A stretch of 64,000 nt of DNA from Aliarcobacter sp017996075 (GTDB lineage: Bacteria; Campylobacterota; Campylobacteria; Campylobacterales; Arcobacteraceae). Positions 1 to 7,945 of the stretch are shown here, piece by piece. The stretch is taken from assembly GCF_051062515.1 (NCBI RefSeq), contig NZ_JAMXEK010000005.1. One strand, written 5' to 3'. How positions within the stretch are numbered: position 1 is the first letter of the stretch; each line of letters opens with the position of its first letter. The position numbers and the translations under genes were made by a program. The notes under the pieces were generated by a model. It saw only the letters and a program-made list of their open reading frames with translations, was not told where the DNA came from and made no database searches.

Positions 1-1
1 C

Positions 2-64
2 TCATTTTATGCGAAAAAAGATTTTATTTTTGATTTAAAAGATAAACTAGAGAAATTTTTATAA
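2..64 (+). CDS. 3' end of an unidentified gene (start outside window)
   Basis: An open frame runs from base 2 to a TAA at 62-64 and encodes only the last 20 residues of a protein, charged and lysine-rich. Its stop codon shares the final A with the ATG of the methyltransferase gene at 64, the usual sign of translational coupling inside an operon. Too little is present to name a product. Confidence 0.5.
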   Translation, partial: SFYAKKDFIFDLKDKLEKFL

Positions 65-771
65 TGGGACTTGATTTATATGCAAGAATAGAGCCATATT
101 TGGATTTTGAAGAGGAGATTTACTCTCTTCATAAAGAGTTCTTGAAATTTATTATGGTAAATGATTTAGACAACATAATCGATATTGGTTGTGGACAAGG
201 CTATTTTTTAAATAACTTAGAGATAAACAAAAAAAAATCTTTTGGGATAGATTTAAGTGTTGAGCAAATAAAGATTTGTGAAGAAAAAGGCTTAAATGCA
301 AAAGCTATATCTCTTGAAGATGTTGAAAAACTAGAAGAAAAATTTGATTGTGCAACTGCAATTTTTGATGTTTTAAACTATATTCCTAAAATTGAGCTAG
401 AAAAGTTTATTTTACAAGTTAATAAAGTTTTAAACCCAAATGCTTATTTTATATTTGATGTAAACACATATTTTGGTTTTGATGAAGTAGCTCAAGGAAC
501 TATAAATATTGATATTAAAGATAAATTTATAGCAATTGATGCTTTTTTTGAAAATGACAAACTTCAAACAAATATAACACTTTTTGAAAAAGAAAAAAGT
601 GGAAAATATAGAAAAGAACAAGACAAAATAGTACAAGAGTACCATAAAAAAGAGTATTTAGAAAAAATTCTAAAAAAATCTGGTTTTGAGATTGTTGAGA
701 TAAAAGAGTTTTTTCTTCATACAGATGAAAGTGCAGATAAACTAATATTTATTTGTAAAAAACATTTATAA
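64..771 (+). CDS. class I SAM-dependent methyltransferase
   Basis: The 235-residue protein has the glycine-rich SAM-binding motif I (DIGCGQGYF, residues 40-48) followed by an acidic residue after the second strand (GIDLS, residues 61-65), as in class I (Rossmann-fold) methyltransferases. The C-terminal half, with a beta-rich insert and a final helix-strand unit, resembles small-molecule methyltransferases of the Methyltransf_25/11 type. The substrate cannot be read from the sequence. The start overlaps the stop of the upstream partial gene by one base, so the two are probably coupled. It faces the permease gene at 775 with a gap of only three bases. Confidence 0.8.
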   Translation: MGLDLYARIEPYLDFEEEIYSLHKEFLKFIMVNDLDNIIDIGCGQGYFLNNLEINKKKSFGIDLSVEQIKICEEKGLNAKAISLEDVEKLEEKFDCATAIFDVLNYIPKIELEKFILQVNKVLNPNAYFIFDVNTYFGFDEVAQGTINIDIKDKFIAIDAFFENDKLQTNITLFEKEKSGKYRKEQDKIVQEYHKKEYLEKILKKSGFEIVEIKEFFLHTDESADKLIFICKKHL

Positions 772-774
772 TAC

Positions 775-1821
775 TTAGGCTCTTCTTTTTAGCTTTTTTC
801 TTGATAAATCAGACATTAAAATACCAAGCCAACGGCTATTTGAGTTTGAATCAAAAGCTATTTTTAAAGTCATAGTAATTGGAACTGCCAAAAACATTCC
901 AACAATTCCCAAAATATAACCCCAAAAAATTAAAGAGAAAAATATTACTAAAGGTGATAATCCAAGCTCTTTTCCCATCAGTTTTGGTTCTAAAATATTG
1001 CTAATAGATATATTAATTACCATATAAAGTACAATTACCCATATAGTTGATGCAATATCAAGATTCATCAAAGCTAAAAGTATTGCAGGAATTGAAGCTA
1101 CTATTGAACCAATAACTGGAACAAAGTTAAATAACATTGCTATAACTCCCCATAAAACTGGATAATCAACTCCAAAAAGCATTAACATCAAAGTAACTAT
1201 AAATCCTGTAAGAAAGCTTGTAAAAGATTTAACTACAAAATATTTTTGAATATTATATGAGAAAAGATTAAAATGCTCTAGTTTTTTTGAATTATTTGTA
1301 AAAATTACTTTTAGTTTTGTTTGAAAAGATTTTGACTCTGCTAGAATAAATGCAACTCCAATAATTACCAATAAAAATTGAGATAAAAAAGCTCCTATGC
1401 TTCCAATAACATTTTTAGTAAGACCAAAAAAAGAGCCAAAATTTAAAGCTTCTATAATTTTTGCTCTGTCAATCTCTATTTGAAATCCATAATTTTGCAT
1501 AAGATGTATAGAGTTTAAAACCAAATTTCTTAACTTCTCTTCATATAGTGGAAGATTTGTTAAAAAATCTTTTAAAGAGATATTTATTACATAAACAAAC
1601 ATAAATCCAACTATTAAAACAATTAAAACTAAAAGTAAATATGAGATTATTTTTGGAATTTTTCTATTTTTTAGTAGATTTAAAACAGATGAAAATATAG
1701 AAGAGATAAAAATGGCTAAAAATAGTATAACTACTACTTCACTTGCCATTTTAACTCCCGCAATAATTATTACAAAACTAGCAAAATAGAAAAAATAGTT
1801 TTTTAAATTTATTGCATCCAT
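775..1821 (-). CDS. AI-2E family transporter (PerM/TqsA-like membrane protein)
   Basis: The 348-residue protein has about eight hydrophobic segments: two at the N-terminus, one near residues 58-80, a large soluble or amphipathic region at 85-150, then a cluster to the C-terminus. The C-terminal signature (ISNILEPKLMGKELGLSP, near residue 275) followed by a glycine-rich hydrophobic stretch is typical of the AI-2E transporter/UPF0118 family. Members export autoinducer-2 or act as ion antiporters; which applies here is not visible. The gene ends 16 bases from the channel gene start on the same strand, so the two are probably cotranscribed with the channel gene first. Confidence 0.85.
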   Translation of the reverse strand: MDAINLKNYFFYFASFVIIIAGVKMASEVVVILFLAIFISSIFSSVLNLLKNRKIPKIISYLLLVLIVLIVGFMFVYVINISLKDFLTNLPLYEEKLRNLVLNSIHLMQNYGFQIEIDRAKIIEALNFGSFFGLTKNVIGSIGAFLSQFLLVIIGVAFILAESKSFQTKLKVIFTNNSKKLEHFNLFSYNIQKYFVVKSFTSFLTGFIVTLMLMLFGVDYPVLWGVIAMLFNFVPVIGSIVASIPAILLALMNLDIASTIWVIVLYMVINISISNILEPKLMGKELGLSPLVIFFSLIFWGYILGIVGMFLAVPITMTLKIAFDSNSNSRWLGILMSDLSRKKLKRRA

Positions 1822-1837
1822 TCTATATTTAGCCTTT

Positions 1838-2641
1838 TTATTTTTCTAAATGATTTTTTAGTAAATGTTTAAGTTCACTAATCTCATCTTTTAACTCTTT
1901 AATCTCTTTATTTAAGTTATTATCTTGATATTGTATCTCATCTATTATATTTTGCTCTTCTTCTTTGTTTAAAATAGCCATAGCATCAACAATTATTGCT
2001 ACAACTAAATTTATCATTACAAAAGTTACAATAAATATAAATGGAACAAAGAAAATCCAAGCATAAGGATAAACATCCATTACAGGTCTTACAATTCCCA
2101 TAGACCAAGATTCCAAAGTCATAATTTGAAATAGAGTGTAAAATGACTCACCTAATGTTCCAAACCATAGAGGAAATTTCTCTCCAAAAAGTTGTGTTGA
2201 CATAATTGCGAAAATATAAAAAAACAGTGTCATTAAAGCAATTACAGATAACATTCCTGGAATTACACTAATTAGTGCTGAAACTATTTTTCTCATTTGA
2301 GGAACAGCAGTTATAAGTCTAAATAGCCTTAAAACTCTTAAAACCCTTAGTATTTCAAATCCTGAACTTGTAGGAACTAAAGATATTGCTACAACAAAAA
2401 AATCAAACAGACTCCAAGGATCTTTGAAAAAAGATACTCTGTGAACATAAATTCTCAAAGCAATCTCAATTGTAAAAATCGTAATTACAATTTGATTAAA
2501 TAAAGTTGTGTAAACTCCAAAATTTTGTACAAAAGTTTTGTCAGTTTCTAAACCCATTGTAATACCATTTAAAACTATCAAATAGATAATAAACTTTGAG
2601 AAAAATGAACTATCCACAATATTTTTAATTTTAGAATACAT
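1838..2641 (-). CDS. NavAb-type bacterial voltage-gated sodium channel
   Basis: This 267-residue protein is a single-domain six-helix channel that assembles as a homotetramer in the inner membrane. S4 carries four gating arginines at 99, 102, 105 and 108. The pore loop has the selectivity filter TLESWS at 175-180 with the filter glutamate at 177. S6 ends in VVAIIVDAM (213-221), and a charged C-terminal coiled coil follows (about 225-265). From memory the numbering and most residues match NavAb of Arcobacter butzleri; visible differences lie mainly at the N-terminus, around residue 158 and in the C-terminal tail. It lies upstream of and in line with the AI-2E-type permease gene. The physiological role of these channels in Campylobacterota is unsettled; motility or pH/Na+ homeostasis are inferences. 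Confidence 0.95.
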   Translation of the reverse strand: MYSKIKNIVDSSFFSKFIIYLIVLNGITMGLETDKTFVQNFGVYTTLFNQIVITIFTIEIALRIYVHRVSFFKDPWSLFDFFVVAISLVPTSSGFEILRVLRVLRLFRLITAVPQMRKIVSALISVIPGMLSVIALMTLFFYIFAIMSTQLFGEKFPLWFGTLGESFYTLFQIMTLESWSMGIVRPVMDVYPYAWIFFVPFIFIVTFVMINLVVAIIVDAMAILNKEEEQNIIDEIQYQDNNLNKEIKELKDEISELKHLLKNHLEK

Positions 2642-2690
2642 AAAGCTCCTTTAAAAAAATTTTGAAATAATAGATTAAAAAACTATAGAT

Positions 2691-3656
2691 TTAAATTAAG
2701 CCAACTATATCTCTAATTTCTCTTATTTTTTCACTTGCTATTTTTCTTGCTTTACTTGCTCCAAAAGATAGAATATCTCTAACTTCTTTTGGATTTTCTA
2801 AAAGTTTTGCTCTTTTTTCTTCATAAGGTTTAAAATACTCTTCTATTTTTTCAAGAAGTGTAAGTTTAAAGTGACCGTATCCTTCGCCTGGTGTTTCATA
2901 TCTTTTTTGTAAATTTTTTAATTCATCTGTAGACATAAATAGTTTTGAAATATTATAAATATTGCAGTTTTCCCACTCTTTTGGCTCATCAAGCTCTTTT
3001 GAATCAGTTACTATTTTCATAACCTGTTTTTTTCTCTCTTTAGAAGTTGTAAACATATCAATTGTGTTGTTATATGATTTACTCATTTTAGCCCCATCAG
3101 TTCCTAAAACTGTTGCAACACTTTCATCTACTTTTGCAGTTGGTAAAACAAAAATATCTTTTTTGTATGCATGATTAAACGATATTGCAATATCTCTTGT
3201 CATCTCAACGTGTTGTATTTGATCACGTCCTACTGGAACAATATTTGAATCAAATAGCAAAATATCAGCAGCCATCAAAACTGGATATGAAAAAAGCCCA
3301 TGACTTGCACTAATTCCTCTTGAAGTTTTATCTTTATATGAGTGAGCTCTCTCTAAAAGTCCCATAGAAGTATGATTTGATAAAATCCAGTAAAGTTCAA
3401 GTACCTCTTTAACATCGTGTTGTATCCAAAAAGTTGATTTCTCAATATCCATTCCAAGAGCTAAAAAATTTATAGCCGCTTCATAAGAGTTTTTCTCTAA
3501 AAACTCTTTATCTTTTACACTAGTTAATGCATGATATGAAGCAATGAAAGCAAATAGTTCACCATCATTTTGTGACTCTATCATCTTTTTTACCATACCA
3601 AAGTAGTTTCCTATATGAATTGTTCCTGAGGGTTGAATACCTGATAAAATTCTCAA
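2691..3656 (-). CDS. trpS: tryptophanyl-tRNA synthetase
   Basis: Class I aminoacyl-tRNA synthetase that charges tRNA-Trp in the cytoplasm. The HIGH-type motif reads HIGN near residue 14 and the second signature KMSKS is near residue 190. The length of 321 residues is normal for bacterial TrpS. The open frame extends to a TTG at 3662, but that codon sits only three bases from the AGGAG. The TTG at 3656 has a nine-base spacing and gives the family-typical N-terminus MRILSGIQPSG, so I place the start there. It is followed downstream (lower coordinates) by the channel gene on the same strand. Confidence 0.95.
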   Translation of the reverse strand: MRILSGIQPSGTIHIGNYFGMVKKMIESQNDGELFAFIASYHALTSVKDKEFLEKNSYEAAINFLALGMDIEKSTFWIQHDVKEVLELYWILSNHTSMGLLERAHSYKDKTSRGISASHGLFSYPVLMAADILLFDSNIVPVGRDQIQHVEMTRDIAISFNHAYKKDIFVLPTAKVDESVATVLGTDGAKMSKSYNNTIDMFTTSKERKKQVMKIVTDSKELDEPKEWENCNIYNISKLFMSTDELKNLQKRYETPGEGYGHFKLTLLEKIEEYFKPYEEKRAKLLENPKEVRDILSFGASKARKIASEKIREIRDIVGLI

Positions 3657-3722
3657 AACCAAATTCTCCTATATTTTTTTGTTTGGATTATATCAAAAGT
3701 AGCTAAATTTATTAAATGATAT

Positions 3723-4262
3723 TTAAAAAAGTAAAATTTTAAATCCAATAAGTATTAAAACAACTCCACCTAAAATTTCAGCCTTACTCTCATATTTTTC
3801 TCCACCACGACTTCCTACATAAACTCCAATATAACTAATAATAAACGTGATAATTCCTATAATAAAAATTGATAAATAAACATTTACAGAAAATAGATGC
3901 AAACTATACCCAGCAGCCATAGCATCAAGGCTTGTTGCAATTGCTAAAGTTAATAATAATTTATTTGTTACTTGTGCTATCTCCTCTTCTATATTTTCAG
4001 TAAATGCTTCATATAACATCTTTCCACCAATAAGTAAAAGTAAAACAAATGCAACAATTTTGTCATATCCTTGAATATACTCTCTTAAACCAATTCCACC
4101 TAAAAAACCTAAAAATGGCATTAAAGCTTGAAAAATACCAAAAAATAACCCAGCTTTTAGAGCCATTATTTTTATATCTTGTTTATTTTTTATTCCAAGA
4201 CCTATTGAAACTGCAAATGCATCCATACTTAAAGCAAATGCCAATATCAAAACTTCTATCAT
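3723..4262 (-). CDS. mntP: manganese efflux pump MntP
   Basis: The 179-residue protein has six hydrophobic helices and the two internal repeats of the MntP (DUF204) family. Conserved acidic residues lie in the first and fourth helices (ALSMDAFAVSIGLG near the N-terminus and AIATSLDAMAAGYS near residue 108). Family members export Mn2+ across the inner membrane. It is transcribed divergently from the aldehyde dehydrogenase gene across a 152-base gap; I did not recognise a yybP-ykoY riboswitch there. Confidence 0.92.
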   Translation of the reverse strand: MIEVLILAFALSMDAFAVSIGLGIKNKQDIKIMALKAGLFFGIFQALMPFLGFLGGIGLREYIQGYDKIVAFVLLLLIGGKMLYEAFTENIEEEIAQVTNKLLLTLAIATSLDAMAAGYSLHLFSVNVYLSIFIIGIITFIISYIGVYVGSRGGEKYESKAEILGGVVLILIGFKILLF

Positions 4263-4385
4263 ATAATCCCTTTTTTTAATATAAAGGCGAAATTATAACG
4301 AAAATAGCAAAAATTTAACTTGCAAAATAACCTAAAACTATTTTTATAAATGCAACTATAAAGCTACTTTTGTGTGATAGTATCC

Positions 4386-4402
4386 TTGATATCTAATATC
4401 AA
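4386..4402. promoter_or_regulatory. short palindrome just upstream of the aldehyde dehydrogenase RBS
   Basis: TTGATAT and ATATCAA form a perfect 7-base inverted repeat around a 3-base spacer (CTA), ending one base before the AAAGGAG of the dehydrogenase gene. The position suits an operator or a small 5' UTR hairpin. Its function is inferred from position only. Confidence 0.35.
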
Positions 4403-4414
4403 AAAGGAGTTATT

Positions 4415-5911
4415 ATGATTTACGAAAGACCAAAGTATAAAAGTCAGTATGAGAATTTTATAGGTGGAGAGTGGATTGCTCCAAGTAGTGGAGAGTATAT
4501 TGAAAATATCTCTCCAGTTGATGGAAAATTACTTACAAAAATTCCAAGATCAAATGAAAAAGATGTTGATTTAGCAGTTGAGGCTGCAAAAAAAGGTTTT
4601 GAAGAGTTTAAGCATACATCTGTAACTCAAAGAAGTGCTTTATTAAACAAAATTGCAGATATTGTTGAAGCAAATCTAGAGACTTTGGCAGTTGCTGAAA
4701 CTTTAGATAATGGAAAAGCTGTAAGAGAGACTTTAAATGCAGATTTACCTCTGTTTATTGACCATTTTAGGTATTTTGCATCTGTTATAAGAGCTGAATC
4801 TGGGACAATTTCTGATTTGGATGAGAACACTATATCTCAAGAGATTTATGAGCCTTATGGAGTTGTTGCTCAAATTATTCCTTGGAATTTCCCACTTCTA
4901 ATGGCAGCTTGGAAACTCGCACCTGCAATTGCTGCTGGAAATTGTGTTGTTTTAAAACCAGCTAGTTCAACTCCACTTTCAATACTTCTATTTTTGGATT
5001 TAATCAAAGATGTATTACCAAAAGGTGTTATAAATGTAATAAATGGAGCAGGTGGAAAAATAGGAAAATATCTTGTAACAAATCCTGATATTAAAAAAGT
5101 TGCATTTACAGGAGAAACTAGCACAGGTCAAGAGATTATGAGATATGCAACTGAAAATATTATTCCATCAACTCTAGAACTTGGTGGAAAATCTCCAAAT
5201 GTATTTTTTGAATCAATTATGCAAGAAGATGATGAGTTTTTTGACAAAGCCATAGAAGGTTTAGTTTTGTTTGCATTTAATAGTGGAGAGGTTTGTACTT
5301 GTCCATCAAGAGCTTTAATTGAAGAGTCAATTTATGAACCATTTATGAAAAGAGTTATAGAAAGGGTAAAAGCAATAAAACTTGGAAATCCTCTTGATAC
5401 AGAAAATACAATGGGAGCTCAAAACTCTTTTAACCAAAAAGAGAAAATTGCAAAATATCTAAAAATTGCAAAAGAGGATGGGGCTGAGTGTTTAGTTGGT
5501 GGAGATATTTATCACTCTTCTATAAATCCAGATGGATTTTATATAGAGCCAACGATTTATAAAGGTCACAATAAAATGAGAATTTTCCAAGAGGAGATTT
5601 TTGGACCTGTTTTATCTGTAACTACTTTTAAAGATGAGAAAGAGGCTATAGAAATTGCAAATGATACTATTTATGGATTGGGAGCTGGAGTTTGGTCAAG
5701 AGATGCACACCAAATTCATAGAGTATCAAGGGCTATTCAAGCTGGAAGAATTTGGGTAAATTGTTATCATGTTTATCCAGCTCATGCCTCTTTTGGTGGG
5801 TATAAGAAATCTGGAATTGGAAGAGAAACTCATATGATGATGTTAAATAACTATAGACATACAAAAAATATTTTAACTTCATTTAATACAAAAGCTTTAG
5901 GATTTTTTTAA
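4415..5911 (+). CDS. NAD-dependent aldehyde dehydrogenase (AldB/ExaC type)
   Basis: The 498-residue protein is a full-length member of the ALDH superfamily. PWNFP is at 157-161, the general-base glutamate is in LELGGKSPN at 255, and the catalytic cysteine is C294 in GEVCTCPSR. That last motif, rather than the commoner GQxC form, is characteristic of the AldB/ExaC acetaldehyde dehydrogenases that oxidise acetaldehyde or chloroacetaldehyde to the acid. A good AAAGGAG precedes the ATG by five bases. It stands alone, divergent from mntP and convergent with the restriction cassette, with a strong shared terminator. Confidence 0.9.
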   Translation: MIYERPKYKSQYENFIGGEWIAPSSGEYIENISPVDGKLLTKIPRSNEKDVDLAVEAAKKGFEEFKHTSVTQRSALLNKIADIVEANLETLAVAETLDNGKAVRETLNADLPLFIDHFRYFASVIRAESGTISDLDENTISQEIYEPYGVVAQIIPWNFPLLMAAWKLAPAIAAGNCVVLKPASSTPLSILLFLDLIKDVLPKGVINVINGAGGKIGKYLVTNPDIKKVAFTGETSTGQEIMRYATENIIPSTLELGGKSPNVFFESIMQEDDEFFDKAIEGLVLFAFNSGEVCTCPSRALIEESIYEPFMKRVIERVKAIKLGNPLDTENTMGAQNSFNQKEKIAKYLKIAKEDGAECLVGGDIYHSSINPDGFYIEPTIYKGHNKMRIFQEEIFGPVLSVTTFKDEKEAIEIANDTIYGLGAGVWSRDAHQIHRVSRAIQAGRIWVNCYHVYPAHASFGGYKKSGIGRETHMMMLNNYRHTKNILTSFNTKALGFF

Positions 5912-5922
5912 TCTCTTAAGAT

Positions 5923-5946
5923 AATAGAGGCTTTTTAGCCTCTATT
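5923..5946. terminator. bidirectional intrinsic terminator
   Basis: A 9-bp perfect stem (AATAGAGGC paired with GCCTCTATT) with a 6-base T-rich loop lies between the stop of the aldehyde dehydrogenase gene and the end of the convergent small gene, whose stop codon falls in the second arm. Confidence 0.8.
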
Positions 5947-6250
5947 TTAAATTAAAATATTCAAATTTTTTATCTTTTAACTCAATAGAAATTATCTCAT
6001 TAAAAGTTGTTTCTAGCAAATAAGAACTTTTTATTTTTAAATTTTCAAAAGCCTCTTTACTATTTAATCCTTTAGAAAAACCAACTACTTGCATATTTTC
6101 AATATCAGGCATAATTTCTTCACTATTTGGTTGAAATGTATAACCTTCAAAAGTTATAAAAATAAAATCTTTATTTAACAAATTTTCTTCTTTTAAACCA
6201 TTAGTAGCTTCTTCTAAAATTTTCAGATTAAAGTCACTTGATTTTTTCAT
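5942..6250 (-). CDS. small protein of unknown function, partner of the DpnI-type gene
   Basis: A 102-residue acidic protein without transmembrane segments, signal peptide or recognisable motif. It begins one base after the stop of the DpnI-type endonuclease gene, so it is almost certainly translated from the same mRNA. The pneumococcal DpnI cassette also has a second small gene (dpnD) after the endonuclease gene. I see no convincing sequence match to DpnD, so equivalence is only a positional guess. It ends inside the shared terminator. Confidence 0.6.
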   Translation of the reverse strand: MKKSSDFNLKILEEATNGLKEENLLNKDFIFITFEGYTFQPNSEEIMPDIENMQVVGFSKGLNSKEAFENLKIKSSYLLETTFNEIISIELKDKKFEYFNLK

Positions 6251-6251
6251 C

Positions 6252-7016
6252 TTATACCTTTATTTTATATTTTCCTCTAGATTCAAAGGTTAAGTATTTT
6301 TTATCTCTTAAAACTTGAAGTTGTTGTCTTATTTTATCTTCAATAAAATTATTATTAGGATATTTTGTCTTTAGATATGGAACAAAAGTATATAATTCTT
6401 GAAGTGTGAAATTTTGTTTTTTCATCTTTTCTATACAAAATATTATGTCAATTAACCAACCTTTTTGCTCTAATTTTGTATTTCTTAAAAACTTTGTTTT
6501 ATTCCAATTATTAATAATTTTAGATTTTTCTTCAAATTTTTTATCTTTAATAAAGAAAATCTTACCACTATCTGGAATTGTTGATATATTCATATTACAC
6601 ATAATATAGTTTGGTCTATTTTTTAAACCTTTATTTCTTGGAATAATCATATCAGGCATAAATAGATATTTAGGAACAGCTAAAAAATTTATAATCTCAT
6701 AATTTTTTTTCTCATAGTTTAAAAAGAAAAAATGTGGATTTTTATTATTTGTGATTTTATTAATCATAATATTGTATTGTCCATCTGCAATAGTGCTACC
6801 TAAAGTTTTTGTATTTTTACTTTTTAATTCATAATCTTCTTTGCAACCATTACAATAAAAATCTGCAACTGGTCTATTATTTTCATATTCAAATATTTTA
6901 TCCCCACAAGAAGGACAGAAAATATTCTTTGCAACCCAATTTTCAGTTAAAACTCTTACTTTCTGTGATTCGCTATTGTAATTATTTAATTTGTTTAAAT
7001 CAAAATTTAGAAGCAT
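6252..7016 (-). CDS. DpnI-type methyl-directed restriction endonuclease
   Basis: The protein is 254 residues long, the same length as pneumococcal DpnI, and matches it along its whole length as I remember that sequence. The N-terminal domain has a zinc site from CPSC (34-37) and two more cysteines (55, 58). The PD-(D/E)xK active site is formed by D52, E63 and K65 in VADFYC...YELKSK. The C-terminal winged helix (about 185-254), which reads methylated DNA, ends in an IRQQLQVLRDKKYL region almost identical to DpnI. Family members cut GATC only when the adenine is methylated. It starts three bases after the exbD stop and is followed by a small unknown gene, forming a defence cassette attached to exbBD. 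Confidence 0.93.
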   Translation of the reverse strand: MLLNFDLNKLNNYNSESQKVRVLTENWVAKNIFCPSCGDKIFEYENNRPVADFYCNGCKEDYELKSKNTKTLGSTIADGQYNIMINKITNNKNPHFFFLNYEKKNYEIINFLAVPKYLFMPDMIIPRNKGLKNRPNYIMCNMNISTIPDSGKIFFIKDKKFEEKSKIINNWNKTKFLRNTKLEQKGWLIDIIFCIEKMKKQNFTLQELYTFVPYLKTKYPNNNFIEDKIRQQLQVLRDKKYLTFESRGKYKIKV

Positions 7017-7019
7017 TTT

Positions 7020-7409
7020 CTACTTTTTCTCTTCATTCGTAACCAAAGCCAAATTATTCAAACTATATTTTTGAAGTAAATCAAGAACTTTTACAACTTT
7101 TTCATATGGTACTTTTTTATCAATTCTCACAATTACAGGTTCATCTTTATTTTTTATGCTTTTTAGATTATCTTCTAGTGAAGAAAATGAGACTTCAATA
7201 CCTCTAATAGCCATTTTATCTACACTAAGCTCTATGAAAATTTGTTCAGATTTTACTTGCATACTTTTTGCATTTGAGCTAGGAAGTTCAAGCATAAGAG
7301 CTAGTTCCTCTTTTTTGAAAACACTTGTAACTATAAAAAATATTAAAAGAATAAAAACAACATCAATAATTGGTGTTAAATCAAGTCCCAAATGTTCTCT
7401 TCGTTTCAT
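7020..7409 (-). CDS. exbD: ExbD-type biopolymer transport protein
   Basis: The 129-residue protein has a short cytoplasmic N-terminus, one transmembrane helix (about 11-30) holding the conserved proton-pathway aspartate (D16 in LTPIIDVVF), and a periplasmic domain, as in ExbD/TolR. With ExbB it converts the proton motive force to work for TonB-dependent uptake or envelope functions. Its start overlaps the exbB stop by four bases. No tonB follows; the next gene is the DpnI-type endonuclease. Confidence 0.92.
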   Translation of the reverse strand: MKRREHLGLDLTPIIDVVFILLIFFIVTSVFKKEELALMLELPSSNAKSMQVKSEQIFIELSVDKMAIRGIEVSFSSLEDNLKSIKNKDEPVIVRIDKKVPYEKVVKVLDLLQKYSLNNLALVTNEEKK

Positions 7410-7885
7410 CTATTCTCTTCTTTTACTAACTCTTTTTTAGCTTTTATCTCTATTTTATCAACAAGGCTTATGAAGTGATTATAAGCTATTTGGTGAGGAA
7501 TTGATACAATTATCCCAGCAATTGTAGTAATAAGAGCAACTGCAATTCCACCTGAAAATATTGTAGGATCTCCTAAACCCTTTATAGTTATCTCTTCAAA
7601 TGAACTATAAATTCCAACAACAGTTCCTAGAAGTCCCAAAAGTGGAGAGATTATTGCAATATTTTTTATAATTACAAGCCCTGATTCTAATTTTTTTACT
7701 TCATACTCAATTTGTGCATTTATTGAGTGGTTAAAATCCAATCTTGAAGCTATTTTTGCTATTGTTTTATTTACTTGTGGAAGAGTTGTAAATTTCCAAA
7801 TAATTATTGTAAATCCAATAATATTTAAAAAAATTAAAATATAGACTATAATTCCACCCTTGTCTATAAATTCTAATAAGTTCAT
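7406..7885 (-). CDS. exbB: ExbB-type proton channel (MotA/TolQ/ExbB family)
   Basis: The 159-residue protein is short for ExbB but has the expected three hydrophobic segments (about 12-33, 70-92, 115-137). The glycine-rich ISPLLGLLGTVVGIYSSF stretch before the second helix is the family signature. It forms the inner-membrane stator with ExbD, which overlaps it by four bases. Whether it drives TonB or a Tol-like process cannot be told from the sequence. Confidence 0.9.
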   Translation of the reverse strand: MNLLEFIDKGGIIVYILIFLNIIGFTIIIWKFTTLPQVNKTIAKIASRLDFNHSINAQIEYEVKKLESGLVIIKNIAIISPLLGLLGTVVGIYSSFEEITIKGLGDPTIFSGGIAVALITTIAGIIVSIPHQIAYNHFISLVDKIEIKAKKELVKEENR

Positions 7886-7945
7886 ATGAAAGCCTTTTGA
7901 AATTTTTGGATATTATATTGAAAAATTATTTACAAATAGGTATTT

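Noticed and set aside
4263..4414. yybP-ykoY manganese riboswitch before mntP
   Set aside because: The spacer is AT-rich without the conserved GGGGAGUA-type and related loops expected for that class.
5942..6250. DpnD protein of the pneumococcal DpnI cassette
   Set aside because: The position is similar, but size and sequence give no convincing match, so I left it unnamed.
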